In this document: one piece after another, positions 10,382-20,870 of the stretch | Position numbering within the stretch: the first letter of the stretch is position 1 | Layout: every line of letters starts with the position of its first letter | NCBI GenBank assembly: GCA_902806595.1 | Contig: CADCXC010000005.1 | Location: forward strand, 124,001-188,000 | DNA length: 64,000 nt | Reading direction: 5' to 3' | From: Pyrenopolyporus hunteri | Lineage: Eukaryota > Ascomycota > Sordariomycetes > Xylariales > Hypoxylaceae | The notes under the pieces: generated by a model | The model's database searches: none | The model's input: only the letters and a program-made list of their open reading frames with translations | Told to the model about the DNA's origin: nothing | Program-made: the position numbers and the translations under genes

Positions 10382-11658
10382 ACTGGTATAAGTCATGTTA
10401 ATACCTAAAAAATACCTAAGGTAGTGATGAGAATATAACAGACCGTTAGATCTGCACTCGAGGGGAATAAGCTAGTGGCCGAAGACAACTATCTGCATTG
10501 ATCAGCCCATAGGTGTGCAGTTGAAAGCGAATGAATTATGATGAACCGAGAAGTAGTTCACCTAGAGATGCGCCCTCTAATGCGCATCAGCGCACCAGCA
10601 CACCAGCATTTACAGGATGCCCCGTAACTTTGATCCCGTAGCCCCTGATTGTTCGGCCTACGTTAGGTGCAGTACAGTGCCTATCTAAGTAATTAGCCCC
10701 GCCCCCATTACCCATCCCCATAGCCATCTGAAGATGATCAAGATCGGGTCTCTCCGGTCATATCCCTGCTATTACTTTACCCCCTCAGAGCCAGGCGAGT
10801 AGGATTTACAGACTTCTTGATCCGAAGATTAGAGGCTCTATCTAGCGTGCCGTAAAGAATTCTACGAACCTTTACATACATCGAATAACTCTATCGAATA
10901 TAACTAGCAATATCTTGTATCCATTACGGTATAAGGTGCGGGTATTTTAGAAACTTGACTCGTCTACCTCTATGCCCTAGTTTCTTCCTTGTCTCCTAGC
11001 GCTCCCCAGTTAGAGTTACGAACCCTACGGCGTGCTTACGTCCCTAAAAGTTGCACTGGCTACCCCTCTACACCCCCCCGCATTGGCTGGCCAATAGAGA
11101 TATCAATAAGGCCTTGGGAATTACTGTAAGGAGTAAGTAAATTTGGGGCCAGCGAATCTGAGTTATACGAGGTAGTAATTCTTAACCAAAGCAACCATAT
11201 AATACCGATATCAATTAAGAACCTATAAGCAGAATCATATACAGCATCGCTAACGATCTCTTCTACATAGGGGCAGATTCCTTATGGATAGGTACCTACC
11301 TATGTTCGGACGAACTCAAGCCATGGTTCTTCACTACCCAATAATTGACCATAAAACAATGTAATTGAATTTAATCCCTCCAATCCGATCATAAGTAGGA
11401 TTTCTACAAGATCTAAGTACTTGAGAATGATTGGGCTTCTTCAGGCCAATTCCATTATTTGCTCAGCTCCAGACCTTTTCAGGCATCCCATAGCGTCTCA
11501 AACGCCCTAAAATACCTTCAGTAGCCCGTGTTTAACCCGGACTACAAGATTTCATGCATCCCTGGTGCAGGTCTTGAACTACGCCTCCAATGCCTTTTCT
11601 GACGTTTATTGGTATCTACTAAATACCAAGAATAGCTGCGTACTTTCTAGCCCGCGGA
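10382..11658. other. Intergenic, nothing recognised
   Basis: Stop-rich in all frames as far as can be read, with one TAGGTACCTACCTA run near 11,287. It presumably holds the 3' UTRs of the two flanking genes, which converge here. Confidence 0.6.
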
Positions 11659-12213
11659 CTAACCAGCTCGTATTGGTGGCAAGACCTGCCGCTCCGAGCT
11701 CACCCTGTCTACGGCATGGTATGTGTCTTCGGTAGAGGAGGAGTAATAGTGGACTTGGTCGAATGGATAAGGCACCTGATCATATTGCTCTTCGGCACCA
11801 CGCAAGTTAATCTCTTCAAAACTAGAAGCCCGTTCTAAATCCTGAGTATGTCGAGAAGCAATTGACTGGTGGCGCTCCTTTTCGACGGGATCGGCCACCG
11901 CGCCTGGTTGGTCATAAGGACTGGGAGGCGAGCGCAGTGGGTGGTGCTTGAAATAGACTATCCGGACGTATAAAACGGAAATAACAACCAATGTAATCAA
12001 AAATATGACTACATAGGAGATACAGTACGCTTTGATCGACGCGGAATAATGTGATACAATAGCCAAAGTCATGAATAGGGGAAAACTGGCTAGCGCATTA
12101 AAAGCAAGGAAAGTAAATATGAATCTTATGAGAAGCCTTTTCGCAACATCTGGCGGACTCTCGGAGTCGATTATGGCGCGCAATGGCGCGTAAGTCTGCT
12201 GCAAAAGAGACAT
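11659..12213 (-). CDS. Two-helix membrane protein, unknown function
   Basis: A 184-residue intronless ORF starting MSLLQQTYAPLRAIIDSES. Two long hydrophobic segments lie at about residues 27-52 and 59-85, separated by a short polar turn. A hydrophilic tail of about 100 residues follows, rich in S, E, Q and Y (for example DQVPYPFDQVHYYSSS) and ending PPIRAG. The tail is likely cytosolic and disordered. I do not recognise the family. The clean ATG, the length and the codon pattern support a real gene, but there is no homology evidence. Confidence 0.6.
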   Translation of the reverse strand: MSLLQQTYAPLRAIIDSESPPDVAKRLLIRFIFTFLAFNALASFPLFMTLAIVSHYSASIKAYCISYVVIFLITLVVISVLYVRIVYFKHHPLRSPPSPYDQPGAVADPVEKERHQSIASRHTQDLERASSFEEINLRGAEEQYDQVPYPFDQVHYYSSSTEDTYHAVDRVSSERQVLPPIRAG

Positions 12214-13524
12214 ATTCCTTGTAAGACCTCCGGAAAGGGTTTAGAAGAAGCTCAACTATCGCTACCATTCGGCTCTAGGTGCTGGGCGGCGACCCTCGTC
12301 TATTAATACAAGGTAACTTCCTTCGCGGACTACTCGATTCAAACCCCTCTAAGTATCCAATGTGTTATACGTGCACGATATCACAATAGAAGTCTTTGTC
12401 CTGGTGTCAACGATATTATAATGAGTGGGCAGCCTCACTTAAGAGATCCAACAAAAGTCTCAGACACAATAGGGGTGTACAATGCGACAATGTAGGCCAG
12501 TATACACTGATAATCCACTTCTAAATCGTAGGATTCTATTCAATATTATCATTGTTGTTTGAAAGCCCCCTTGTTCGGTTATCAGCTTGTTTTCAGTCTT
12601 TATGCTACTTTTTGACGTGTAGGATTCATTCCTTAGGAAGTTCTGACTACAACAGGCCCTAATAAAAAAGGGAGACATATTGACGGAGATTATGACCCTA
12701 GTATAGGCTTATTGTTATACCTTATAGAATGCTAGGTACCTAGGTAGGTAGGCTCTTTATAATCTGATAGCGTTTCGTTCATCGCTTACTTTCATCTACC
12801 TGCTTAATGCATACCCCTAGCTGGGATCCTTTTTACCCCGTTCGAAACCTCATGTCGGATAGTAACGTATGAATTCCGCGGCAGCATCGTTATTCTATGC
12901 GCTCATACATTTGAGAATAGTTGTTGGGATTCGAAGGACGGCCGACCATTCGATACGAAGTTCCAACCTGCGTTATCGCCAAATAAAGATATGAAAATAA
13001 AATATTAGTTAATTAAAATGGCCCTTTTGCGTAATGGTAAGAGCTGAGAATTCTGGTGTAAGTTAAAAGATAGGGGAGCGTGGACGTTCATATATCCGTA
13101 ACCCCTAATCCGAATCTAAGCGTACCAACGTGCGATTACCTGATCCTGTAAAATCGGGAATAGTATTATTAATAATTATAAAGTGAATGATACATGATAG
13201 TTTAATAGGGCCTTTGTAGAATACACGAAGAACCTTTAATTTAAGTCGGAAGACGGGTCGCGACGTGAGCCGGTCGTAGGCGGACATGTGCGGGCGTAAA
13301 CGGGGATAATACACGGCCTCGGCAGGCGGGCGAAGAGTTAGAGTCATGCCATGAAGTAAGTCGTCCTCGGCGACATTCTAATTTCTCGAATATATAAGCT
13401 TTCTCTTGAACTGGCTAAATATCTTCGTTTCGATAGTATCAGACGGCTTGATTCCGAATCAAACCCCCTTCTTCGGAAAAAGTGCTGAGGTTCCTATACT
13501 AGTGGCTCCTTAACAAGTCCGGGC
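12214..13524. other. Intergenic, nothing recognised
   Basis: Upstream regions of two divergent genes. It contains a TAGGTACCTAGGTAGGTAGG run (12733-12752). One 80-codon minus-strand ORF (13105-13347) has an ATG but no coding character. Confidence 0.55.
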
Positions 13525-14976
13525 ATGGAACGCATCCTCTCGAAACCACCCACATTTCTCAGACGCGCAACTACAAGCGGATACAGATTTATACTAGGCC
13601 GGAGCTTTAAAGAAAGCAGATTTCTACGACCAACGAACCCGCCGTTCTCTACGAAAGCAACCAACCCCGGCACCAGCCATTACAGGACCTTACAATCGTC
13701 ACTGGGGATGCCTTTGAATATCTTAATAGTAGGCGCAGGTATCGCCGGCCCGGCTCTCGCAATACTTCTGCAGAGCTCCGACCCAAGCCATAGTATCACC
13801 GTCATAGAGCGCTCTCCTGCGTTGCGTGTGGCGGGACAACAAATTGATATCAAGAACCAGGGCGTCGACGTTCTGAAGAAGATGGGTATCCTCGATTCTA
13901 TCAAGGCCCAGTGTGTTAACGAAACTGGTCTTGAGATCTTGGATTCAGATGGAAAGCAGTTAGCACTCATGGGCGTAAACCCCAGTGGCCAGCGTCGCAT
14001 AGCCCTGACATCCGAGTACGAAATTATGCGAGGCGACATGGTCAGAGTCCTGTACGACGCCAGTCTCAGACAAAATGAAAAGGTGAAAGAGAAGCTAGGG
14101 AATGAAGGGGGACTGAAGTACGAATTCAACAAGACCATTACTGAACTCACCCAGACCGACGATGGCGTTGATATCACTTTCTCGGATGGTCGGAAGATGC
14201 GGTACGACTTGGTTGTTGCAGCTGATGGGCAAGGGTCGCGCACCAGGCGCCTCGCATTTGGCCAAGAGGCTAATGATGAAGCCTTTAAATCGATCGGGGT
14301 TCATGCCGCCTACTACAGCATTCCGCGGACCGAGGAGGAAGGGACGCTGGCGAGGGCCTACATGGCCCCAGGGAGGAGATTAATGGTGACGAGGACAAGC
14401 GGTCGTCCGGCGACGCAAGTGTTACTCTTCACCATGGCGAACGGAGAAAAGTTGAGGAAGTCGTATAAGGAGTCGATAGAGAAGCAGAAGGAGGCTTTCG
14501 CGGAGACGTTCAAGGACGCTGGATGGCAAACCGACAGATTGTTGAACGGCTTGAAGACGTCGACCGACTTTTGGGCGCATGAGCTAGCGCAAATAAAAAT
14601 GAAGAATCTGTATAAAGGTCGCGTGGCGCTCATCGGAGACGCGGGTTACTGTCCCACGCCATTCACGGGCATGGGAACGATGGGATGCCTCATCGGCGCC
14701 TACGTCCTCGCAGGGGAACTCGCACGGCACAGGAATAACGTTCCTGACGCACTCAAGGCGTATGAAAGAGTGGTGAGGCCAGGCGTCGCCGAGGTCCAGA
14801 ACCTTCCTATCGAGAGGATGGGCATATTCTTCCCGTCTTCTGCGCTCGGCGTGTGGGTTATGCGCAGGCTGATGTGGGCCGTGTCCAAGCTTGAGAGTCT
14901 GACTTATCGGCCAAAGCCCGAGGGCGATTACCAATGGCGCATCCCAGAATACCCCGAGCTCAACTTGTCGTCGTGA
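13525..14976 (+). CDS. FAD-dependent monooxygenase (group A flavoprotein hydroxylase)
   Basis: A 483-residue intronless ORF. It has the dinucleotide-binding GAGIAG (about 70-75), with a glutamate at the end of the second strand (VIER, about 95). The DG motif is VVAADGQGSRTR (about 230-241). The GD motif, VALIGDAGYCPTPFTGMG, has its aspartate at 372. This is the p-hydroxybenzoate-hydroxylase fold; relatives hydroxylate aromatic or polyketide substrates using NAD(P)H and O2. The first 61 residues are rich in R, S and T and could be a mitochondrial presequence. Alternatively translation may start at Met62 (13708), directly before PLNILIVGAG. No biosynthetic cluster is visible around it, so the substrate is unknown. 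Confidence 0.85.
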   Translation: MERILSKPPTFLRRATTSGYRFILGRSFKESRFLRPTNPPFSTKATNPGTSHYRTLQSSLGMPLNILIVGAGIAGPALAILLQSSDPSHSITVIERSPALRVAGQQIDIKNQGVDVLKKMGILDSIKAQCVNETGLEILDSDGKQLALMGVNPSGQRRIALTSEYEIMRGDMVRVLYDASLRQNEKVKEKLGNEGGLKYEFNKTITELTQTDDGVDITFSDGRKMRYDLVVAADGQGSRTRRLAFGQEANDEAFKSIGVHAAYYSIPRTEEEGTLARAYMAPGRRLMVTRTSGRPATQVLLFTMANGEKLRKSYKESIEKQKEAFAETFKDAGWQTDRLLNGLKTSTDFWAHELAQIKMKNLYKGRVALIGDAGYCPTPFTGMGTMGCLIGAYVLAGELARHRNNVPDALKAYERVVRPGVAEVQNLPIERMGIFFPSSALGVWVMRRLMWAVSKLESLTYRPKPEGDYQWRIPEYPELNLSS

Positions 14977-16289
14977 TTGGAAGCCGGAGCAGGAATGGGC
15001 GCTGCCATGAAGATAGAGGCTGGAGGATTACCTAGTAGCATGAGTAATAGGCACGAGTTGGGGGGCGCGGGTGTTAGGGTAATTTCATCATCATGTCGTT
15101 ACAAATATTCCTTCCATATTCTATAGCCCTGTTTATCTTAACCTTTATTTATATAGCATCACTCTCAACTCAAATCTACTACTTAAAGTAACGGAAACCG
15201 CCTTTATATAAACGCTCTCGGGACCGGGAGGGTATCTACCAGTCTATGAATGCCCGTTTGATCAATTTTGCAAAGTGTGTAGTACTGTATCAGCCTAATC
15301 ATCATTAGAGTACATACCGGCGCGATTCTCATTGTTAGTAGGCGCTTAACTGAAAATATGTTGGGTGATCCCCTTCAAGTTGATATGGGCGGGGATAATA
15401 TTTACCAGCTATAAAACCTCAAGTACCACGGCTTAATTTTCCGGCGAGTTGTGAAATTGCTAAGATGACGACGCGCCACCCAGGTACCCGTTGAACGTCG
15501 TCGCAGTTTGGGACACGACTTCCCCCGAACTCACACGGCTTACCGGCCGACCCCGCGGGATTCATATGGGCGCAGAGAGAGAGAGGGAGGGAGAGAAGTC
15601 AAGTAGGTAGTTAAGTTTTCCTCCTTTTGATGAATGGCTGTTGTTGTCACTTAGACCATATCTACTAAACCTTTTAAATCTAACGTAGTGGTTGGGTTCG
15701 TCAAATAGGCTTGACGTGATCTCCGAAGGATCCGGGTTTTGATTTTGTTTGTATGATATCCTTTAGGCATCTAGTATCGGATATGTTTCCTACGGTAACA
15801 TGGTAGACGCCTTGGACGGATAATTATTAGGTACAGCTCTCTGACCGAATCCGTAGTTGAAGTTTTGAAAGCGTCTTCGGTAGGATATGATCAATTTACC
15901 TAGTAAGAGATAGGGGAATTATAGGCAGCAATAAGAAGATAGAGAACCCAACGCTTCCAAAGTTAGGTTTTGTCTAGATCCGGGGATTGCTGTTAGGCAG
16001 CAGAAATCCATACACTGCTCACCTCTTTAAAAGAACCAGAACCCGCTAACTTATAGTGGGCATACTGGGTAATTCCGGGACGTGGTATGTGCGTCATATG
16101 CGCTGTAACCTTTCTACCTAAAAGGCGCCGTCTACGGTATTTTAAAGGGAATTCCTCCCCACCTCCCAGCTTGTCATATAATATAAGCCAACCTTCCTTT
16201 CACCCCTCCTTTCAACCTTTTCCTTGGCCGTATAAAAAACATATTGCCTATCACAGCGTCGGCATAAATCAGGAAAGGTGTCAGGAAAG
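14977..16289. other. Intergenic, upstream of the spliced gene at 16290
   Basis: No gene seen. It contains a GA-rich microsatellite (15573-15597). A pyrimidine-rich stretch and a TATAAAA word (16231) lie about 59 bases before the ATG at 16290 and are a plausible core promoter. Confidence 0.5.
15573..15597 (+). repeat. GA/GGGA microsatellite
   Basis: An imperfect AGAGAG / GGGAGGGAGAG purine run of about 25 bases in a spacer. Confidence 0.7.
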
Positions 16290-17777
16290 ATGTCAGGAAT
16301 AAGCCGGTTCTTCCAACGCCGTCATCCGCTTACCCCAAGGAGGGAGCCAGAGGATTCTGATTCCGGCCCTTCAACCGATCACGTTCGCCGCAGGACTGAA
16401 GAGAAGCTGCCGCTCGCAAGCAAGCTCTTAGAGCATCCCGAGTCAATCGATCCACAATTGCTATCCCCCCTCTTTTCCAAGCTTTCGAGGGAGCTGCGCG
16501 AGCTGATCTGGCAGCTCTCTCTGACGCGGTATGAGGACCTCGATCATCTCTATGACATCAGGCTACGCTACGCCAGGCCAGGGCAGGCCGCGCCGCTGCG
16601 CATCGCCGTCCAGCTGCTCCAAACATGCCGGGCCATCTACGTTGAGGCATTCCTCACACCTTTTCGGCTCAACCCGATAGTGGTATTCGAAGGTGATCAC
16701 GCAGATATTCCACCAGCCGACCCGCTCACGCGTACGCAGTCGCGTCTGCTCCTATGTCGCAAGTTAAAATTCTGGCAATTTGCGAATATCTCTTCAGTGG
16801 AAATAACCGTACAGCAAATCAATCTCGAAGGAGGTATGTCTACACAGGCACCCCCGGCCGATTATTACCATTAGCATTATTATTATCATTTGATGATACA
16901 ATCTTAGTAGAAGCTGCATGTCTTGTCGCATCTGCTGACGGGAACACTAGGTTCGCTTGAGCGTGTGTCACGTCTGGTCGGGGCGCTGGGACGTCACAGG
17001 GGGCATGAGAATCGGGGATATACGGCCGGCGGCTATGCGTCTTTTGTACCGCCGGCGGAACCCGACAACGGTGCAATCGGACCGCCTGGTTCACGGGGGA
17101 CTCTTAACGATCAACCGTCGCCGCGAGAGAACTTTCTCATTGGCAGAAAAATTACTAGCCTAACCATCCGAATGTCTCGGACTGACTGGTGGTCCTGGGA
17201 AAGCTCGCCTGCACAAGGCGAAACGAACCCTTCGGAGAGACTTCGCTTAGAACCTATGATTAACGTGACAAGCCTGCCGTCTAGGCAGGCCAATAGCATG
17301 GCCATGACGACGGGATACGAAGCACGGAAGGCGGGCGAAGAGCCGGACTTCCAGCTCGATGAGTTCGAGAAACAGGGACGTTGGGGCATGCAGATCCAAG
17401 AGTATTGGCCAGACCTTACGACGCTTACTCTCGTCTTAGAGACGTTCGCGTGCAAGCAGAACCAACTCGACTATGTGATCCAGTGTGCTAAGCTGTGGAG
17501 GTTTCCGCTGGAAGACGGGTTCTGTCTCGTATGGGACGGGAAAGAGGAGAGCTTTAGATGGCGAGGCGCCCGGACCTACGGGTACGAGTCGTGGGCGAAC
17601 TGGTACTCTAATAACAGGGCTGAAGGGTTCCAAGATCATGACGTAGCGACGATCCAGTGGAGGCCCTCCGAGATCACCAACGATGACGCGGCGGACGCTC
17701 AGATGTTTATCATCCGGACGATAACTTTCGAGAGGAGAAAAGACGAAGAGAGGACCAACTCAAACCTCGCAGTCTGA
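16290..17777 (+). CDS. Fungal-specific protein with 2EXR/F-box-like N-terminal motif, one intron
   Basis: Exons 16290-16833 and 16951-17777 give 456 residues. The intron (16834-16950) has a GTATGT donor, a GCTGACG branch site 12 bases before the TAG, and correct phase. It joins INLEGG to SLERVSRLV. The start is the ATG at 16290. Around residue 65, LSPLFSKLSRELRELIWQLSL resembles the short helical motif that opens 2EXR or DUF7730-type fungal proteins. A later block, LLQTCRAIYVEAFLTPF, is also typical of this group. The C-terminal half is acidic, with W-rich stretches (GKEESFRWRG, YESWANWYSNN). No catalytic motif is seen. These fungal families are abundant and uncharacterised, so the exact family is uncertain while the gene model is good. 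Confidence 0.75.
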
Positions 17778-17790
17778 GCGGGCGTCTACA

Positions 17791-17820
17791 TACCTACCTA
17801 CCTACCTACCTACCTACCTA
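17791..17820 (+). repeat. (TACC)n microsatellite
   Basis: About seven perfect TACC units start 13 bases after the stop codon of the preceding gene, so they probably fall in its 3' UTR. This is a pure run of the TACC/GGTA word scattered through the spacers of the window. Confidence 0.85.
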
Positions 17821-18910
17821 GATATTTAATAGAGGTAGTCGGGAGAAACCTGGGTGGGTTAGACTAGGCGAGATCCCAAGTCAAGTGTTCTATCACGATC
17901 TTCTTGTTAGCGCTAACGCAATTCTAACGAATATCAAGACGGAATCTAGACTATTATACATAGTATTCATGTAGATTGTCTGAGGCGGATGCGTCTACTT
18001 GACGGCTTGGAGTTCCGTTAGCGTTGGCAGTTCATAATAGTTTCGGCTTCATTTCGTAACGCACGAGTATTCTAGCACGGGTATTCTAGAAGTCAATCTT
18101 GAAACCATGGAACTCGTGCATATACCTAGGGACTAGAATAGTAAGGTGCCTTTTACACAACGGCCTCTAGGCATGCATTCGAGGCCGATTCAGAGGTGGA
18201 TGACAGCCGCTCTCCGCATCCGGTTCATGCCGACGCTCATAATAGGCCGTCGTCCGACGAGTATCGGACAAAGCGTGAATACCGTCGGTAAGCGCATTCT
18301 TCCGCAAGACGGCCTTGACGTAGGTATCCAGATACCTACTTACCTATACATAGGTGCATGGCATTATACCAAAGTCTAAGAAGATGACGTAAAAACTAAG
18401 TCTACCTACTTCATTATGCTGTTCGTTGGGGACGTAATAGCTTTCTTGGTGTAAACAACCAAATAGGTGACAATTTACCTAGGTGTTGTACTGTGCTGTG
18501 CGGTACCCCTGAAAGATGTAAGCTCTAGGGACGCGACCCCGCCTGGTCCACGCTACCCCACATGCTAAGGCCCGCCCTACCTACCTTATTAGGCCCTTCC
18601 CCGCACTCGACCTCGAACTTCCCCAATAGAGACAACGTTACTTGCTTCGACTTGCCTTTGGGAGGTAATTTCATTCCTCTTTTAATTTTCTGCCGAGGCA
18701 CGATTCCTACTCGCCCTACGCACATATACGAGCAAAACTAAGCACCCAAGCAACAGGTTAAGGCCTCAAGACGGCCCGATAGAAAGAAAAAAGTTGCACG
18801 TTGGCGCCAATGGGACGGTTTCCGGGACCGTAAGCCGACATACGTCGACGACGGCACTCGGGGAGATGTTCTCGACCTTTCAATTCTCTTTTTTATCGTG
18901 TAGTTTATAT

Positions 18911-18940
18911 ACCTACCTAGGTACCTAGGTACCTAGGTAG
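18911..18940. repeat. TACCTAGGTA palindromic run
   Basis: Three overlapping CCTAGGTA palindromes in tandem, each self-complementary, in a gene-free spacer. Confidence 0.85.
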
Positions 18941-19096
18941 AGAAGTAATGGCTGTAATTTTATGATAACTGTCTTACCATACCCCGTATCTTATGTAGCG
19001 ATACCATGACGTCAGTATAGAGCATCTACAAACTGGAATTGCCCAACTGTAATAAGCTAAGTTCTTGGATACCGTATTTCTGGGACTACCTTAAAT

Positions 19097-19114
19097 TACC
19101 TAGGTACCTAGGTA
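19097..19114. repeat. TACCTAGGTA palindromic run
   Basis: Two overlapping copies of the same self-complementary word as at 18911. Confidence 0.85.
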
Positions 19115-19222
19115 TGTACAATACTCGGGTCGTTAAACGTTCATCGTCATCGATCAGGATTGTGGGCTTAGGTAGGAGGTACGTATGTATGCGAGCCATA
19201 TGTTACATCATCTATTTTACAT

Positions 19223-19257
19223 GTAGGTACCTAGGTAGGTAGGTATGTAGGTATGTA
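19223..19257. repeat. TAGGTACC / TAGG run
   Basis: A TAGGTACCTAGG palindrome continuing into TAGG and TATG units, of the same family as 18911. Confidence 0.8.
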
Positions 19258-20082
19258 AATAATCAGACCTTACCACCTGAGGACTCACTAAAGTTAGCTG
19301 ACCCGGGAGCCGCCTTAGAGCTGAACTACAATCGTCCCGAATGGCCTTCGTTGGCGCTGGCCGTAAGTTAGATCCATGTTAGGTACTTTAGGCACTTAGT
19401 TAGCTGTTCCTCTTTGCCCCATACAGGTACCTAGGTAAAATCAGAGGCTTATAGGTACTAGAGGTGACCGCTTAGTGAACATGCCTTGCAGCTAAATGCC
19501 TAACTAGGTAAGTCGGTGGAGGAGCGTAATAAGCCCGTTCCACGGTCCCGGCCCCTTGGCGCAGGGCTCGTGTTTTTGTCGAGTCCTAAATTCTATGTTG
19601 TATTCATTGTACTGCGTCTTGAACACGTCAATTAAGACCTACGTCGTTTAGCTTCTTAGTGGTGCTCGAGGGATGACAGTGACACCACATATGCGTATAC
19701 GTATCAACGCGACGTATATGAAGGCAGCTTTAGGATGGACGAATGTTGCGAGAAACTCATGCGCATGTATTGTGATCCCGAACGGAAGGATCGTGTAATT
19801 ATTATTATTTAGGGGTATGTATTGTACTTTACATGGGTCCCCCTGAAGATCTCTCAACCCCAACGCCTATAATGAAACATACATACTAGGTAGTTAATTC
19901 TACTTTTCTTGAGGCACTCGGGTTAAGCCTCTAATCAAAGAATGCGCCACGGATATTATTCGAGAAACAGGTGATCGGGGCGGGTTCACTGAGGTACGTG
20001 TAGGTGGTATATAGGTACATGTAGTCAAGAATCTAGGCATGTATATACATACGCATGTAGGTATCTAGGTTAAGAAGTTAGG

Positions 20083-20659
20083 TTAAGAGGTTAGGTTGGT
20101 AAGTATCCATTCCCGGGAAGCCTCGACGATAGGACGGATTTGTTTATTATTAACGCTCCAACGCGCATAATCCCCAATGATATTCATTCCAACTTCGGCC
20201 ACGTCCCACATCCATGCCCTCTCCGCAAGACCTCTCGTGATGCAGCTGCTCATGATTCCAACGCCGACGTCTCTTACCACAAACCCATCTTTGCCTAGAC
20301 GATAACTACCTAGGTAAATATATAGATAGGTACATATCTAGAGATGTATGTAGCCCTTCCTGAATCCGTCCCGCCGGCCTTACTTTTCTAACCTCGAATC
20401 GGATTCCCTGCCTCGCCTCTTCCTCGGAGCACACCGCAGCCCATCCGCCACATACGCCCCCCATAGACATGGGTATGAGGAGTCTTCCCCAAGCGGAGAA
20501 CCTTGCTGTTCGTGGATTCATTGTAACCTTGGAACATGGAGAACTGGGCTGACCGGGGAACCTCAGAGAAACCTCCAATCTCTCACCTTGCTTATTAGGC
20601 GCATGTAATTTGTTGATCACTTGATCCACGAGTTCTGCAGGGGAGCAAACAAAGGCTTC
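20083..20659 (-). pseudogene. Unrecognised spliced gene with an apparent frame break
   Basis: Three coding-like pieces are read on the minus strand. Piece 1 (20659 down to 20587) ends LVDQVINKLHAPNKQ. An intron with GTGAGA donor and ACAG acceptor (20586-20506) joins it in phase to piece 2 (20505-20384), ARFSAWGRLLIPMSMGG, which ends RFEVRK. A strong GTAAGG donor and a TCTAG acceptor (20383-20295) lead to piece 3 (20294-20083), which contains DGFVVRDVGVGIMS and ends REWILTNLTS plus stop. Piece 2 ends in phase 0, but the open frame of piece 3 needs phase 1. The join therefore gives an early stop unless one base was lost or another splice site is used. No in-frame ATG is found in piece 1, so a first exon is missing. 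I do not recognise the family. Confidence 0.5.
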
Positions 20660-20870
20660 TCAACTTATTAATAGAGAGAGAACTGTGCTCGTTTTCTTTT
20701 CTGCTGCTCCTTTTGCCAGGTGCTCTATCTCTCTCGGACATCACCTTGTCTTCCCATCGGAGAGTCAACTTACGGGCTGCCGCCGTGTCTCACCGCAGTC
20801 CATTGACCTAAATTAAATCGCCGCGAGCCGAGCGGACTTAAGGGGGCGTCACATTAAGCCCACCGTCGCG
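20660..20870. promoter_or_regulatory. Upstream region of the GH3 gene
   Basis: This region separates the GH3 start from the minus-strand gene. It has CT-rich and GA-rich stretches (about 20,670-20,740). No TATA box is obvious. It may also contain the missing first exon of the minus-strand gene. Confidence 0.4.

Larger units (their letters stand above)
17821..20082. other. Gene-free spacer dense in TACCTAGGTA motifs
   Basis: No gene supported. It carries the densest cluster of palindromic TACCTAGGTA motifs, at 18911-18940, 19097-19114 and 19223-19257, plus scattered single copies. Confidence 0.6.

Noticed and set aside
13105..13347. 80-codon minus-strand ORF with an ATG
   Set aside because: No signal peptide, domain or coding-like composition; it overlaps the presumed promoter of the FAD monooxygenase.
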